Shown: one piece after another, positions 1 through 5,423 of the stretch | Position numbering within the stretch: the stretch's first letter is position 1 | Layout: each line of letters starts with the position of its first letter | Source of the DNA: Elusimicrobiota bacterium | Lineage (GTDB): Bacteria > Elusimicrobiota > Elusimicrobia > F11 | DNA length: 7,996 nt | Direction of reading: 5' to 3' | Assembly: GCA_022709485.1 (NCBI GenBank) | Contig: JAKLIS010000056.1 | Span: forward strand, 1-7,996 | Notes under the pieces: model-generated | Told to the model about the DNA's origin: nothing | What the model saw: only the letters and a program-made list of their open reading frames with translations | Database searches by the model: none | Position numbers and translations under genes: made by a program

Positions 1-490
1 ACCGAGGCTCGTCTTTGAGAAGCCGAGGAAATGGTTTGGCTCCCCATAGAGAAGAATGGGGCAAATCCATGTTGGGTTGAAGGTGGAGATCCTCAATTTC
101 AATTTTGATCTTTTCCAACCTTTCTTTAATTTTTTGAAGGATGTCTGTTCTAATAACGGGTGCCATCACCAAAGCCAGAAGTCCCCGCAGCCGGTGTTTT
201 TCGGTGTAGATCAAATTTGTCATGTGAGAACCGAGTGATTCAAATACAAGAGTTCTTTCTACCCATTTCCCATCGGTCCGGTCTATCACGCTGTAAAGTT
301 TGAAGGGCAAATGCCGAGAAATTTCAAGCGTGGTTTCGGCCGATATTAGATCCGGATGTTTGCTTAGGCCCGGAATCCAGGCGTTCATGTTGAGTTCATC
401 GGTCAAATAAAGGGCGACCGATTCCAATGGTTTATGAATGGAAACCGAAGCTTGGGCTTGCACCATGATGTTGGGGAATTTCTTTATCAT
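1..490 (-). CDS. SRPBCC/START-like domain protein (5' part; runs off the left edge)
   Basis: This leftward reading frame is not in the usual ATG-to-stop lists because it is open to the window edge; 163 residues are visible. The ATG at 490 begins MIKKFPNIMVQAQASV. The pattern looks like a polyketide cyclase/START-like (SRPBCC) fold: an opening beta strand (VQAQASVSIHKPLESV, about residues 10-25), then a helix with a Trp (ELNMNAWIPGL, 32-42), beta strands to about residue 95, and a long C-terminal helix (DILQKIKERLEKIKIEIEDL, 116-135). SRPBCC proteins bind hydrophobic ligands or lipids in a cavity; the ligand cannot be read here. There is no signal peptide. A purine-rich but weak ribosome site (AAGAAAG) lies just upstream of the ATG; a second ATG at 466 has no site. 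The gene is divergent from pgeF. The reading frame is well supported, the family only moderately. Confidence 0.7.
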   Translation of the reverse strand, partial: MIKKFPNIMVQAQASVSIHKPLESVALYLTDELNMNAWIPGLSKHPDLISAETTLEISRHLPFKLYSVIDRTDGKWVERTLVFESLGSHMTNLIYTEKHRLRGLLALVMAPVIRTDILQKIKERLEKIKIEIEDLHLQPNMDLPHSSLWGAKPFPRLLKDEPR

Positions 491-530
491 GACTTTCTTG
501 TAGTATGATTTATTTATTATTAAAAAGGCT

Positions 531-557
531 TTAAGGTGAGGTTAAGAAGTGGTTAAG
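531..557. repeat. Three TTAAG elements at exact 11-bp spacing in the divergent promoter region
   Basis: TTAAG occurs at 531-535, 542-546 and 553-557. The last two sit in a longer direct repeat, GGTTAAGAA at 540-548 and 551-559. The 11-bp period places all copies on one face of the helix. Direct repeats with this period are typical of sites for OmpR/PhoB-family response regulators. The repeat lies 22 bp before the pgeF start and 41 bp before the divergent SRPBCC gene. What is seen is the repeat; a regulatory role is inference. Confidence 0.4.
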
Positions 558-578
558 AAAAAACAGGTTGAATTCTAG

Positions 579-1331
579 GTGCGTTTTTTAATAGTTGAAA
601 AATTAAAGGAACTTGGGTTTTTACACGGATTTTCCCTTCGCGAGGCGGGAAACATGGATCCTAAAAACGTCCCCGCCCATGAGGCCCTTCAGAACCGGCG
701 AAAATTCCTGGCTGATCTCCGGTGCGAGGGGTGGCCGATTCTCACCGCCAAACAAATCCATTCCAACGGAGTGTTCGTTTTCACCGGCAACAGAGAAAAT
801 TTTACGAGCGAAATCGAGGCCGACGCGTTATTGACGCGAGAAAATGGCCTTCTGTTGGGAATTAAAACGGCGGATTGCCTTCCTATTTTGGTGGCGGATC
901 AAAAGAAAAGAGCCGTGGCCGCTATTCACGCGGGATGGCGCGGAACCGTGGAGAAAGTGACCGAAGCGGCTCTTGGGCGGATGACTGAAGAATTTCAATC
1001 CAACCCGGTCGATTTGGTGGCGGTTTTGGGACCTTCCGCGTGCGGCCGCTGTTATGAGGTGCGGTCTGATGTGTTCACACCATTTGAAAAGGCGTTTGGC
1101 AAAGGCGAGTTTTTAAAATGGAATGAACCGGGCGTGTCGGCTTGGTTGGATATTAAAGCGGCCAATATTCGGCAGCTGGAGAAGGCCGGCCTAAAACGGG
1201 AAAACATTTTTGTTTTGGACGGATGCACCATCCATGAAAACGGCCTATTTTTTTCTCACCGGGTGGAAAGCCGGATTCCCCACGCCCGCGTGGGGCGAAT
1301 GCTGGCCGTCATTGGGTTGAGCCCGAGTTGA
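579..1331 (+). CDS. pgeF: PgeF/YfiH family multicopper-type protein (peptidoglycan editing factor, laccase-domain)
   Basis: This 250-residue protein has the length and motifs of the YfiH/YlmD (DUF152, Cu-oxidase_4) family. The markers are QIHSNGV with His61, ADALLT (81-86), GIKTADCLPIL with Cys100, AAIHAGWRGT with His117, GPSACGRCYEV (151-161) and FFSHR (224-228). His61, Cys100 and His117 match the family's metal ligands. Family members act in the cytoplasm. They have been described as purine nucleoside phosphorylases/adenosine deaminases, as polyphenol oxidases, and in E. coli as PgeF, which removes wrongly incorporated L-Ser from the peptidoglycan precursor. The start is a GTG directly after an in-frame TAG (576-578), with only a weak AGG upstream; the N-terminus still aligns well, since GFLHGFSLR sits where the family has GvxHgFstR. 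The usual Gly-Gly-Val-Ser after that Arg is replaced by EAGN. The 3' end overlaps the convergent gene by 23 bp. Confidence 0.9.
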   Translation: MRFLIVEKLKELGFLHGFSLREAGNMDPKNVPAHEALQNRRKFLADLRCEGWPILTAKQIHSNGVFVFTGNRENFTSEIEADALLTRENGLLLGIKTADCLPILVADQKKRAVAAIHAGWRGTVEKVTEAALGRMTEEFQSNPVDLVAVLGPSACGRCYEVRSDVFTPFEKAFGKGEFLKWNEPGVSAWLDIKAANIRQLEKAGLKRENIFVLDGCTIHENGLFFSHRVESRIPHARVGRMLAVIGLSPS

Positions 1332-1704
1332 TTGTCCCCAAACTTTTTTTGATTAACTCGAGGTCCGATTGAATGTTCATCAGCATTTGTTTTTGTTCCC
1401 CCCACAGCGGATTTCGCTTCACCGCTTCGAGGTTATACGCTTCGCCGTACCGAACCACTTTGTCTAAGAAAAATCCAAAAAACCACATGCCGACAAAACC
1501 CATCGGAACAATGACCAGAAGCAAAGCCCAAGTTCGCTCAATATTGGTGTAATAACGAAGTTTGTCGCTGGCAGCGATAACCAAGAGGGTAAAATTCAAC
1601 AAGGCCAGGAATTGGTAACCCAAATCGAATCTATATTTCTGATTTAGAAAAAACCATTTCCAATGGGATAAACCTTTTCGAATGATGGACGGTTCATTAG
1701 ACAT
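1309..1704 (-). CDS. Small two-helix inner-membrane protein, unknown function
   Basis: The protein has 131 residues from the ATG at 1704. I do not recognise the family. Two hydrophobic segments are clear: about residues 29-46 (YQFLALLNFTLLVIAAS) and 59-80 (WALLLVIVPMGFVGMWFFGFFL). The N-terminal tail is basic and aromatic (IRKGLSHWKWFFLNQKYRF). The C-terminal tail of about 50 residues is soluble and ends in an amphipathic helix (QKQMLMNIQSDLELIKKSL, 104-122). Basic residues before the first helix and after the second suggest both ends face the cytoplasm. A longer frame beginning at a TTG (1734) is rejected because an AGGAG site lies 8 nt before 1704. It follows the redoxin gene in the same direction, 75 bp away, so co-transcription is possible. 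Its end overlaps the convergent pgeF. Confidence 0.75.
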   Translation of the reverse strand: MSNEPSIIRKGLSHWKWFFLNQKYRFDLGYQFLALLNFTLLVIAASDKLRYYTNIERTWALLLVIVPMGFVGMWFFGFFLDKVVRYGEAYNLEAVKRNPLWGEQKQMLMNIQSDLELIKKSLGTINSGSTQ

Positions 1705-1712
1705 TAGCCGCT

Positions 1713-1717
1713 CTCCT
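1713..1717 (-). promoter_or_regulatory. Ribosome binding site AGGAG that fixes the 1704 start
   Basis: The minus strand reads TTAGGAG, 8 nt before the ATG at 1704. The site lies inside the longer open frame, so it decides for the 131-residue product over the 141-residue one. Confidence 0.75.
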
Positions 1718-1779
1718 AAGGAGTAAATTTGCAATAGCCGGACGATTAATTCCTCGCGAGTTATTGCAGCGGCATCAGT

Positions 1780-2388
1780 TTAATATTTTACAGAGCACCC
1801 GTAGGATTTGGTTTGAGCGACACTCACCTCTTTGTTCGCCATGGCTTCTGTGAGGGCCTGATCCACGTAATTATCCAGCTGCATGAGGTCGTCTTTAAAA
1901 TCTTTGAAACTGTCGAATGCACCCTGATAAATTAGCGTTCCTTTTGGATCAATGACGAACATATGAGGAGTGGTTTTTGCTCCATAGGCTTTTCCGATTT
2001 TTCCATCGGAATCGATGAGAACATCCGTGGCTTTGGATTTCTTTTGATCTGAAACCCTGACCCACTCTTCAGTCCCCATGAATCCTTCTTTGCCCTTAGC
2101 CGAGGAACAAATCGATAACCAAACGACATTTTGCTGCGTCCATTTTTCCTGAAACCTTTGCATGTTGCCCGCATCGTATTGTTTTCGGACAAAGGGGCAT
2201 CCATGGTTTATCCATTCTAAAACCACATACTTTCCTTTAAGTTGATCCAGGCTGATATTTTGGCCGTGAATGCTCGTCAATGAGAATGGGGGCGCTTGTT
2301 TCCCCGTTTCGACGCCGCCGGAGGGGTTTGCGGAAAATCCCCAAAGAAAAGCTGCTCCCAATACAATGGACAATGGTCTTTTAATCAT
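1780..2388 (-). CDS. Exported thioredoxin-fold protein (redoxin / AhpC-TSA family)
   Basis: The protein has 202 residues. It has a Sec-type signal (MIKRP, then SIVLGAAFLWGFSA, about residues 1-20) and so probably works in the periplasm, possibly anchored. The redoxin domain covers about 28-180: GKQAPPFSLTSIHGQNISLDQ, then KYVVLEWINHGCPFVRKQY with Cys64, and the cis-Pro motif TTPHMFVID (Thr140-Pro141). The GCPFVRK signature, a NMQ motif, SSAKGKEG and the Cys-containing end YGCSVKY match a family annotated as thioredoxin-family or redoxin-domain protein. It has no CxxC pair; Cys94 and Cys198 are possible partners of Cys64. The substrate is unknown. The start at 2388 is chosen for its GGAG site 7 nt upstream and because the signal peptide begins there; the open frame reaches 2490 but would overlap rlmI. 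It follows rlmI by 79 bp. Confidence 0.88.
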   Translation of the reverse strand: MIKRPLSIVLGAAFLWGFSANPSGGVETGKQAPPFSLTSIHGQNISLDQLKGKYVVLEWINHGCPFVRKQYDAGNMQRFQEKWTQQNVVWLSICSSAKGKEGFMGTEEWVRVSDQKKSKATDVLIDSDGKIGKAYGAKTTPHMFVIDPKGTLIYQGAFDSFKDFKDDLMQLDNYVDQALTEAMANKEVSVAQTKSYGCSVKY

Positions 2389-2395
2389 TATTATT

Positions 2396-2399
2396 CTCC
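2396..2399 (-). promoter_or_regulatory. Ribosome binding site GGAG that fixes the redoxin start
   Basis: The minus strand reads TTTGGAGAATAATA before the ATG at 2388. The 7-nt spacing is good, and the site excludes the 34-residue upstream extension that would overlap rlmI. Confidence 0.75.
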
Positions 2400-2467
2400 A
2401 AATATTTAAATTAATTGCCTTGTTAAATAAAACGCCGGCTAATCGAGAAAGTTTCCAGAAATCAAGG

Positions 2468-3670
2468 TTAGTTAAGTTTTCGCAGGCCAAAACACTTCAG
2501 ATACTTTGTTTCGGGCATAGAGAGAAGCACGGGGTGATCAGGGGCTTGACTCCCCACAAAAATGATCTGGGCCATTCCCCCTGCCTTGCCGACGGCTCTT
2601 TGCAGACAGTCGAGAAAGTCCCCGTCTGAAATGTGGTGGCTGCAACTTGACGCGATAAGGACCCCGTCGTTTTTGAGCTTGCCCCACGCCAGCCGATTCA
2701 ACTTTTCATATCCTTTCAGCGCGGCGGGGATATCTTTTTTAGTTTTCGCGAAGGCCGGTGGATCTGAAACGATAATATCGAAGGCAGAAGAAGGGGTTTG
2801 AAGATAATCAAAGGCGTTGGCCCTCACGGTTTGAAGGGATTGCGGCGAGAATTTGTTGAGAGAAATACCTTTTTGTGCGAGCTGGATCGCGTCTTCGCTT
2901 TCATCCACAAAAACAACGCGGCATTTTCCTTCCTTTAACGCTCGAAGTCCCCATCCTCCCGAGTAGCAGAATAAATCCAATATTTCCTGGCCGGGTTTCT
3001 GCGCGATTAATTTGGCCAAAAAATCTCTATTGTTTGCCTGATCTAGAAAAAATCCGGTTTTCTGTCCTTCAACAAAGTTGGCCGCATAATGAACTCCTTG
3101 GTTGTGAAACTGGCTCTCTCGCAAGTCGGACTCTTTGCCCAATGCGATTCGATTAAATGAATTGAGCCCTTCAAGCTTGCGAAATCCGGAATCCCCTCTT
3201 ATGACCAATCCGATCAAATCACCTCCGAACACTTTTTTAAATAAGGCCGGAAAAAGATTTTCGATAATGGGAAGAGCGTGATCGATCCCGGCCGTGGTCG
3301 ATTGGATGACGGCCACTCCAGAAAAATAATCCACGATGAGACCCGGAATAAAATCCGATTCTGAAAAAACCAGGCGGCAAGAACCATTTTTTATTATTTC
3401 AGCCCGTCGTTCTAAGGCGGCTCTTAGGCGATTTTGGAGAAGCTGGGAGACGTCTGTCTCCGCGAAAAAGCTGAGGACTCTGCCGGCAATCAAGGAATGC
3501 GGGTTGTAATATCCAGTCCCGATAATTTTGTCCCTATTTGAAAAGCGAACCCACGACCCCGGCTCTGGATATGGTTTTTTTAATTGAATTTCATTAGAAA
3601 AAATCCAAAGCCGTCCTTGCGCGACTTGGGCGGCCCCTTTATCCGACACCGGAATATTTTCTTTGATCAT
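2468..3670 (-). CDS. rlmI: RlmI-type class I SAM-dependent 23S rRNA (cytosine-C5) methyltransferase
   Basis: This 400-residue protein matches RlmI (YccW), which methylates C1962 (E. coli numbering) of 23S rRNA. The N-terminal PUA-like RNA-binding domain covers about 1-70 and includes the typical RLWIFSNEI (20-28). A central domain follows (about 75-190). The Rossmann methyltransferase domain begins near GQKTGFFLDQ (202-211), with the SAM motif ILDLFCYSGGWGL (230-242), DPPAF (303-307) and the C-terminal family tail QAPDHPVLLSMPETKYLKC. Cys343 in SSCSHH is the expected catalytic cysteine. The length is normal. The ATG at 3670 fits the N-terminus of the family, but no Shine-Dalgarno sequence precedes it (pyrimidine-rich UUUCCUCAUUUC), and a strong terminator ends only about 13 nt upstream. 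A different substrate within the RlmI/RlmK-like family is possible. Confidence 0.92.
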   Translation of the reverse strand: MIKENIPVSDKGAAQVAQGRLWIFSNEIQLKKPYPEPGSWVRFSNRDKIIGTGYYNPHSLIAGRVLSFFAETDVSQLLQNRLRAALERRAEIIKNGSCRLVFSESDFIPGLIVDYFSGVAVIQSTTAGIDHALPIIENLFPALFKKVFGGDLIGLVIRGDSGFRKLEGLNSFNRIALGKESDLRESQFHNQGVHYAANFVEGQKTGFFLDQANNRDFLAKLIAQKPGQEILDLFCYSGGWGLRALKEGKCRVVFVDESEDAIQLAQKGISLNKFSPQSLQTVRANAFDYLQTPSSAFDIIVSDPPAFAKTKKDIPAALKGYEKLNRLAWGKLKNDGVLIASSCSHHISDGDFLDCLQRAVGKAGGMAQIIFVGSQAPDHPVLLSMPETKYLKCFGLRKLN

Positions 3671-3679
3671 GAAATGAGG

Positions 3680-3728
3680 AAAGAAAAAAAAGGCGGGGAT
3701 AAATCAAAGCTCTGATTTATTCCCCGCC
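3680..3728 (-). terminator. Rho-independent terminator (leftward) between the Cys-rich gene and rlmI
   Basis: The arms GGCGGGGATAAATCA (3692-3706) and TGATTTATTCCCCGCC (3713-3728) are complementary apart from one bulged base, with a 6-nt loop. On the minus strand the hairpin is followed by eight U (3691-3684) and then C-UUU. It therefore terminates transcription of the 89-residue gene that stops 20 bp earlier. It is also the last element before rlmI, so it could act as an attenuator for rlmI if transcription reads through. Confidence 0.9.
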
Positions 3729-3747
3729 ATCCTTTCGAGACTAAAAA

Positions 3748-4017
3748 CTACCGGTTTTGTGGGGGTTGTTGCGGTTGGGCGGGTTGCTGCATTTGACCCA
3801 TCATGGGACAGTTTTTCCCCATCATCATGGGATGGCACCCTTTTCTACTTGGGCATGCCCCAATTAAATAGCCAATGATGCCCCCCAACAAGAAAAGGAT
3901 TATAAGTATAAGAGCCTTTCCTCCGCTGCATCCGCAGCTGGAATGGCCTCCATCACAGCAGGAGTCCCCGCCGCCAGAACAGCATGCTTCTTCCTGGTTT
4001 TCTTTCTTTTCGTCCAT
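3748..4017 (-). CDS. Cys/Met-rich single-pass small membrane protein, unknown function
   Basis: The protein has 89 residues and I do not recognise a family. It has three parts. The N-terminal 33 residues are acidic, then Gly/Cys-rich, with Cys at 12, 13, 20, 21, 28 and 30 plus His25 (spacing CC-x6-CC-x6-C-x-C). One hydrophobic helix covers 35-53 (ALILIILFLLGGIIGYLIG). The C-terminal tail has Cys55, Cys61-His62, a Met triplet (64-66), Cys70-Pro-Met-Met and ends in Pro/Gln repeats. The soft ligands on both sides of the membrane suggest binding of Cu(I), Zn or another thiophilic metal, but that is inference. The start is secure: AGGAG lies 6 nt before the ATG. It is followed by a strong terminator, so it ends its transcript, probably as a single gene or with the upstream methyltransferase gene. 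Confidence 0.8.
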   Translation of the reverse strand: MDEKKENQEEACCSGGGDSCCDGGHSSCGCSGGKALILIILFLLGGIIGYLIGACPSRKGCHPMMMGKNCPMMGQMQQPAQPQQPPQNR

Positions 4018-4051
4018 AATTATCTCCTTAATTAAATTTTCGATTCATTCC

Positions 4052-4057
4052 AATATA
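4052..4057 (-). promoter_or_regulatory. Possible -10 element for the Cys/Met-rich gene
   Basis: The minus strand reads TATATT about 35 nt before the ATG at 4017, in the AT-rich gap between the two genes. No good -35 element is visible at 17-18 bp, so this is only a candidate. Confidence 0.25.
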
Positions 4058-4099
4058 ACAGATTTTTAAAAGGGGAAGTTCCTTAACCTTATTTGGAAC

Positions 4100-5122
4100 T
4101 TAGTAATTGAGCATAAGGAGTTCCGCGATTTGTCCTCTTCCGGAGGGTTTCGCGTTAATGGCCCTTTTGGCTAAAACCTTCTCAATTCGATACCCTTTGT
4201 AAAGGTCATGAATCAGGGGGGCATCGGAATTACTGAGCATCATCTTGCAGCCTTTCTGATCCAGTTTTTTAAAGGTCTCAAACAATCGGCCTTGGTCTTT
4301 ATCCCCAAACGCCTCTTTGGTAAATCCGGTGAAATTGGCCGTTTTGCTGACCGGTTGATACGGGGGGTCGAAGTAGATAAAGTCGTTTTTGCCTGCCAGC
4401 GTTTCTGCCTCTTGGAAGTCGCCCACTACCAGTTTCACCTTTTGCAGGGCCTTATTAACGGCCCTGAGGTTATCCGAGTCGCAGATAAGAGGATTGGTGT
4501 ACCGGCCAAAGGGGACATTGAATTTTCCTTGGCTGTTGACGCGATACAAACCGTTAAAGCAGGTTTTGTTCAAATAAATGATGCGGGCGGCTCTTTCCAC
4601 TGGGTTTTCAGGACTCTCAGCCCGGATTCTGTAATACATGTTTTCGTCGTTGGCGAATTTAGGTTGCTTAAGATGGGAGATTAAATCTTCAACCTGGGCC
4701 TTTATGACCTGATAACAATTGATAAGATCCTCATTTGAATCAATGATTATCAATTTCTTTGAAGGTCCCAGAAGTCCATTTCTATTGAGGTGGAAAAAAA
4801 CGGCTCCCGCGCCGATAAATGGCTCAATATAATTCGAAAAATCCTTCGGAAAGAAAGGGTTCATCTGGTCTAAAAGCTGTCCTTTCCCCCCCGCCCATTT
4901 AAGGAATGGCCAAGCCTGGGAGGGATCTTTATCACCCTCAAAAGCCTCGGCGGGTGAAATTTCTTTCGTTTCAAGCCATAAATCGATTCTATCTCTCCTG
5001 AAGCGCCATTGATTTTCAATTTTAAGGACAGGGATCTTCCCATCTTGGGCCATTTTGTAAATTTTCTCTTTGCTCATTTGCAAAAATTCCGACACATCCT
5101 TAACGGTTAATAGTTTTTCCAT
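4100..5122 (-). CDS. Excisionase-type HTH fused to a Dam/DpnM-like DNA adenine-N6 methyltransferase
   Basis: The protein has 340 residues. Residues 1-55 form a MerR/excisionase-like helix-turn-helix (HTH_17): LLTVKDVSEFLQMSKEKIYK, then GKIPVLKIENQWRFRRDRID. A short linker (56-70) leads to a complete D12-class adenine methyltransferase. Its markers are KWAGGKGQLL (75-84), the SAM motif EPFIGAGA (100-107), IIDSNEDLINCY (126-137), YLNKTCFNGLYRVN (183-196), FNVPFGRY (201-208), the catalytic DPPY (252-255), LSNSD (296-300) and AKPSGRGQIAELL. Family members such as Dam and M.DpnII methylate adenine in GATC, so GATC is the likely but unproven target. No restriction endonuclease gene is next to it, so it may be a solitary, regulatory methylase. 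The start is secure, with GGAGG 7 nt before the ATG. The HTH may bring the enzyme to particular sites or autoregulate it. Confidence 0.92.
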   Translation of the reverse strand: MEKLLTVKDVSEFLQMSKEKIYKMAQDGKIPVLKIENQWRFRRDRIDLWLETKEISPAEAFEGDKDPSQAWPFLKWAGGKGQLLDQMNPFFPKDFSNYIEPFIGAGAVFFHLNRNGLLGPSKKLIIIDSNEDLINCYQVIKAQVEDLISHLKQPKFANDENMYYRIRAESPENPVERAARIIYLNKTCFNGLYRVNSQGKFNVPFGRYTNPLICDSDNLRAVNKALQKVKLVVGDFQEAETLAGKNDFIYFDPPYQPVSKTANFTGFTKEAFGDKDQGRLFETFKKLDQKGCKMMLSNSDAPLIHDLYKGYRIEKVLAKRAINAKPSGRGQIAELLMLNY

Positions 5123-5238
5123 TTAATTGCCTCCAGATACAGAAAATACAAAAGAATACTATGGATTCCTAATGTTTTTGGAGGTTTAATTTCCGGTTCC
5201 CAGTTCTTTTAACTTCAAGGAAGGCCTAAAAAAATTAA

Positions 5239-5267
5239 TTGAAATTCCCTTCGAAGAAGGTTAAGAT
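5239..5267 (+). promoter_or_regulatory. Candidate sigma70-type promoter of the ilvB leader
   Basis: TTGAAA (5239-5244) and TAAGAT (5262-5267) are 17 bp apart. They match the consensus hexamers at 5 and 4 of 6 positions. Transcription would start near 5274, almost at the leader ATG (5275). A short inverted repeat, CCTTC-GAA-GAAGG (5248-5260), lies in the spacer. This is pattern matching only. Confidence 0.4.
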
Positions 5268-5274
5268 TCGACTC

Positions 5275-5382
5275 ATGAAACGCGATTTTCAATCTCATCC
5301 CTATTTTCATCACCATCAGCTTGTGGGCGTAACCCTTGTCGTTGTACTTAGCGACGCTGTCGCGCCATCGGGGATGAGCTAA
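5275..5382 (+). CDS. ilvB leader peptide (ivbL-like), 35 residues
   Basis: An ATG at 5275 opens a frame of 35 codons ending at TAA 5380-5382. It reads MKRDFQSHPYFHHH, then QLVGVTLVVVLSDAVAPSGMS. Residues 16-25 (codons 5320-5349) contain five Val, three Leu and one Thr with only one other residue; there is no Ile. This matches leader peptides of branched-chain amino acid operons, especially ivbL of E. coli ilvBN, where Val and Leu codons are the sensors. The reading frame is followed within 30 bp by a terminator and then by ilvB, as expected for ribosome-mediated attenuation. The peptide probably has no function beyond its translation. The ribosome site is weak: AAGG ends 14 nt upstream. The run of three His codons is unexplained. 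It is probably transcribed with ilvB. Confidence 0.85.
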   Translation: MKRDFQSHPYFHHHQLVGVTLVVVLSDAVAPSGMS

Positions 5383-5423
5383 AATAGCTGAAAATCAATA
5401 AATTTAGACCCCCGCCGGTGCGA
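5284..5423 (+). promoter_or_regulatory. ilvB attenuator: competing leader RNA pairings (protector and antiterminator)
   Basis: Several mutually exclusive pairings can be read. GATTTTCA (5284-5291) pairs with TGAAAATC (5389-5396), and CTCATCCC (5294-5301) with GGGATGAG (5371-5378). GCGAC (5351-5355) pairs with GTCGC (5359-5363). The antiterminator would be TCGCGCC (5360-5366) with GGTGCGA (5417-5423), one G-U pair included, plus CGGGG (5369-5373) with CCCCG (5410-5414), separated by a 2x2 internal loop. It uses the whole left arm of the terminator. A ribosome stalled on codons 5320-5349 would cover the 5351-5355 arm and free the antiterminator strand. A ribosome at the stop codon would cover 5360-5373 and let the terminator form. 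Pairings were found by eye and not folded by software. Confidence 0.65.

Noticed and set aside
1312..1349. Possible terminator after pgeF (TTGGG...CCCAA followed by T7)
   Set aside because: The stem is only 5 bp with a 20-nt loop. The T-run also encodes lysines of the convergent gene, so a terminator is not convincing.
1731..1767. Inverted repeat GCAATA/TATTGC and the palindrome CTCGCGAG after the redoxin gene
   Set aside because: The stem is 6 bp with a 25-nt loop and no U-tract, too weak to call a terminator or operator.
2389..2490. N-terminal extension of the redoxin by 34 residues, overlapping rlmI
   Set aside because: A clear GGAG site precedes the ATG at 2388 and the signal peptide begins exactly there.
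4208..4684. 158-residue plus-strand open frame inside the methyltransferase gene
   Set aside because: It is antisense to a fully conserved D12 methyltransferase, has no recognisable domain, and is a shadow of that gene's codon pattern.
4100..5122. A complete restriction-modification system around the adenine methylase
   Set aside because: No endonuclease-like gene is present on either side; the neighbours are a Cys-rich membrane protein and the ilvB leader.
5308..5316. Three consecutive His codons in the leader peptide, suggesting a his-operon leader
   Set aside because: Histidine leaders have longer runs, the downstream gene is ilvB, and the Val/Leu run is much stronger and closer to the RNA structures.
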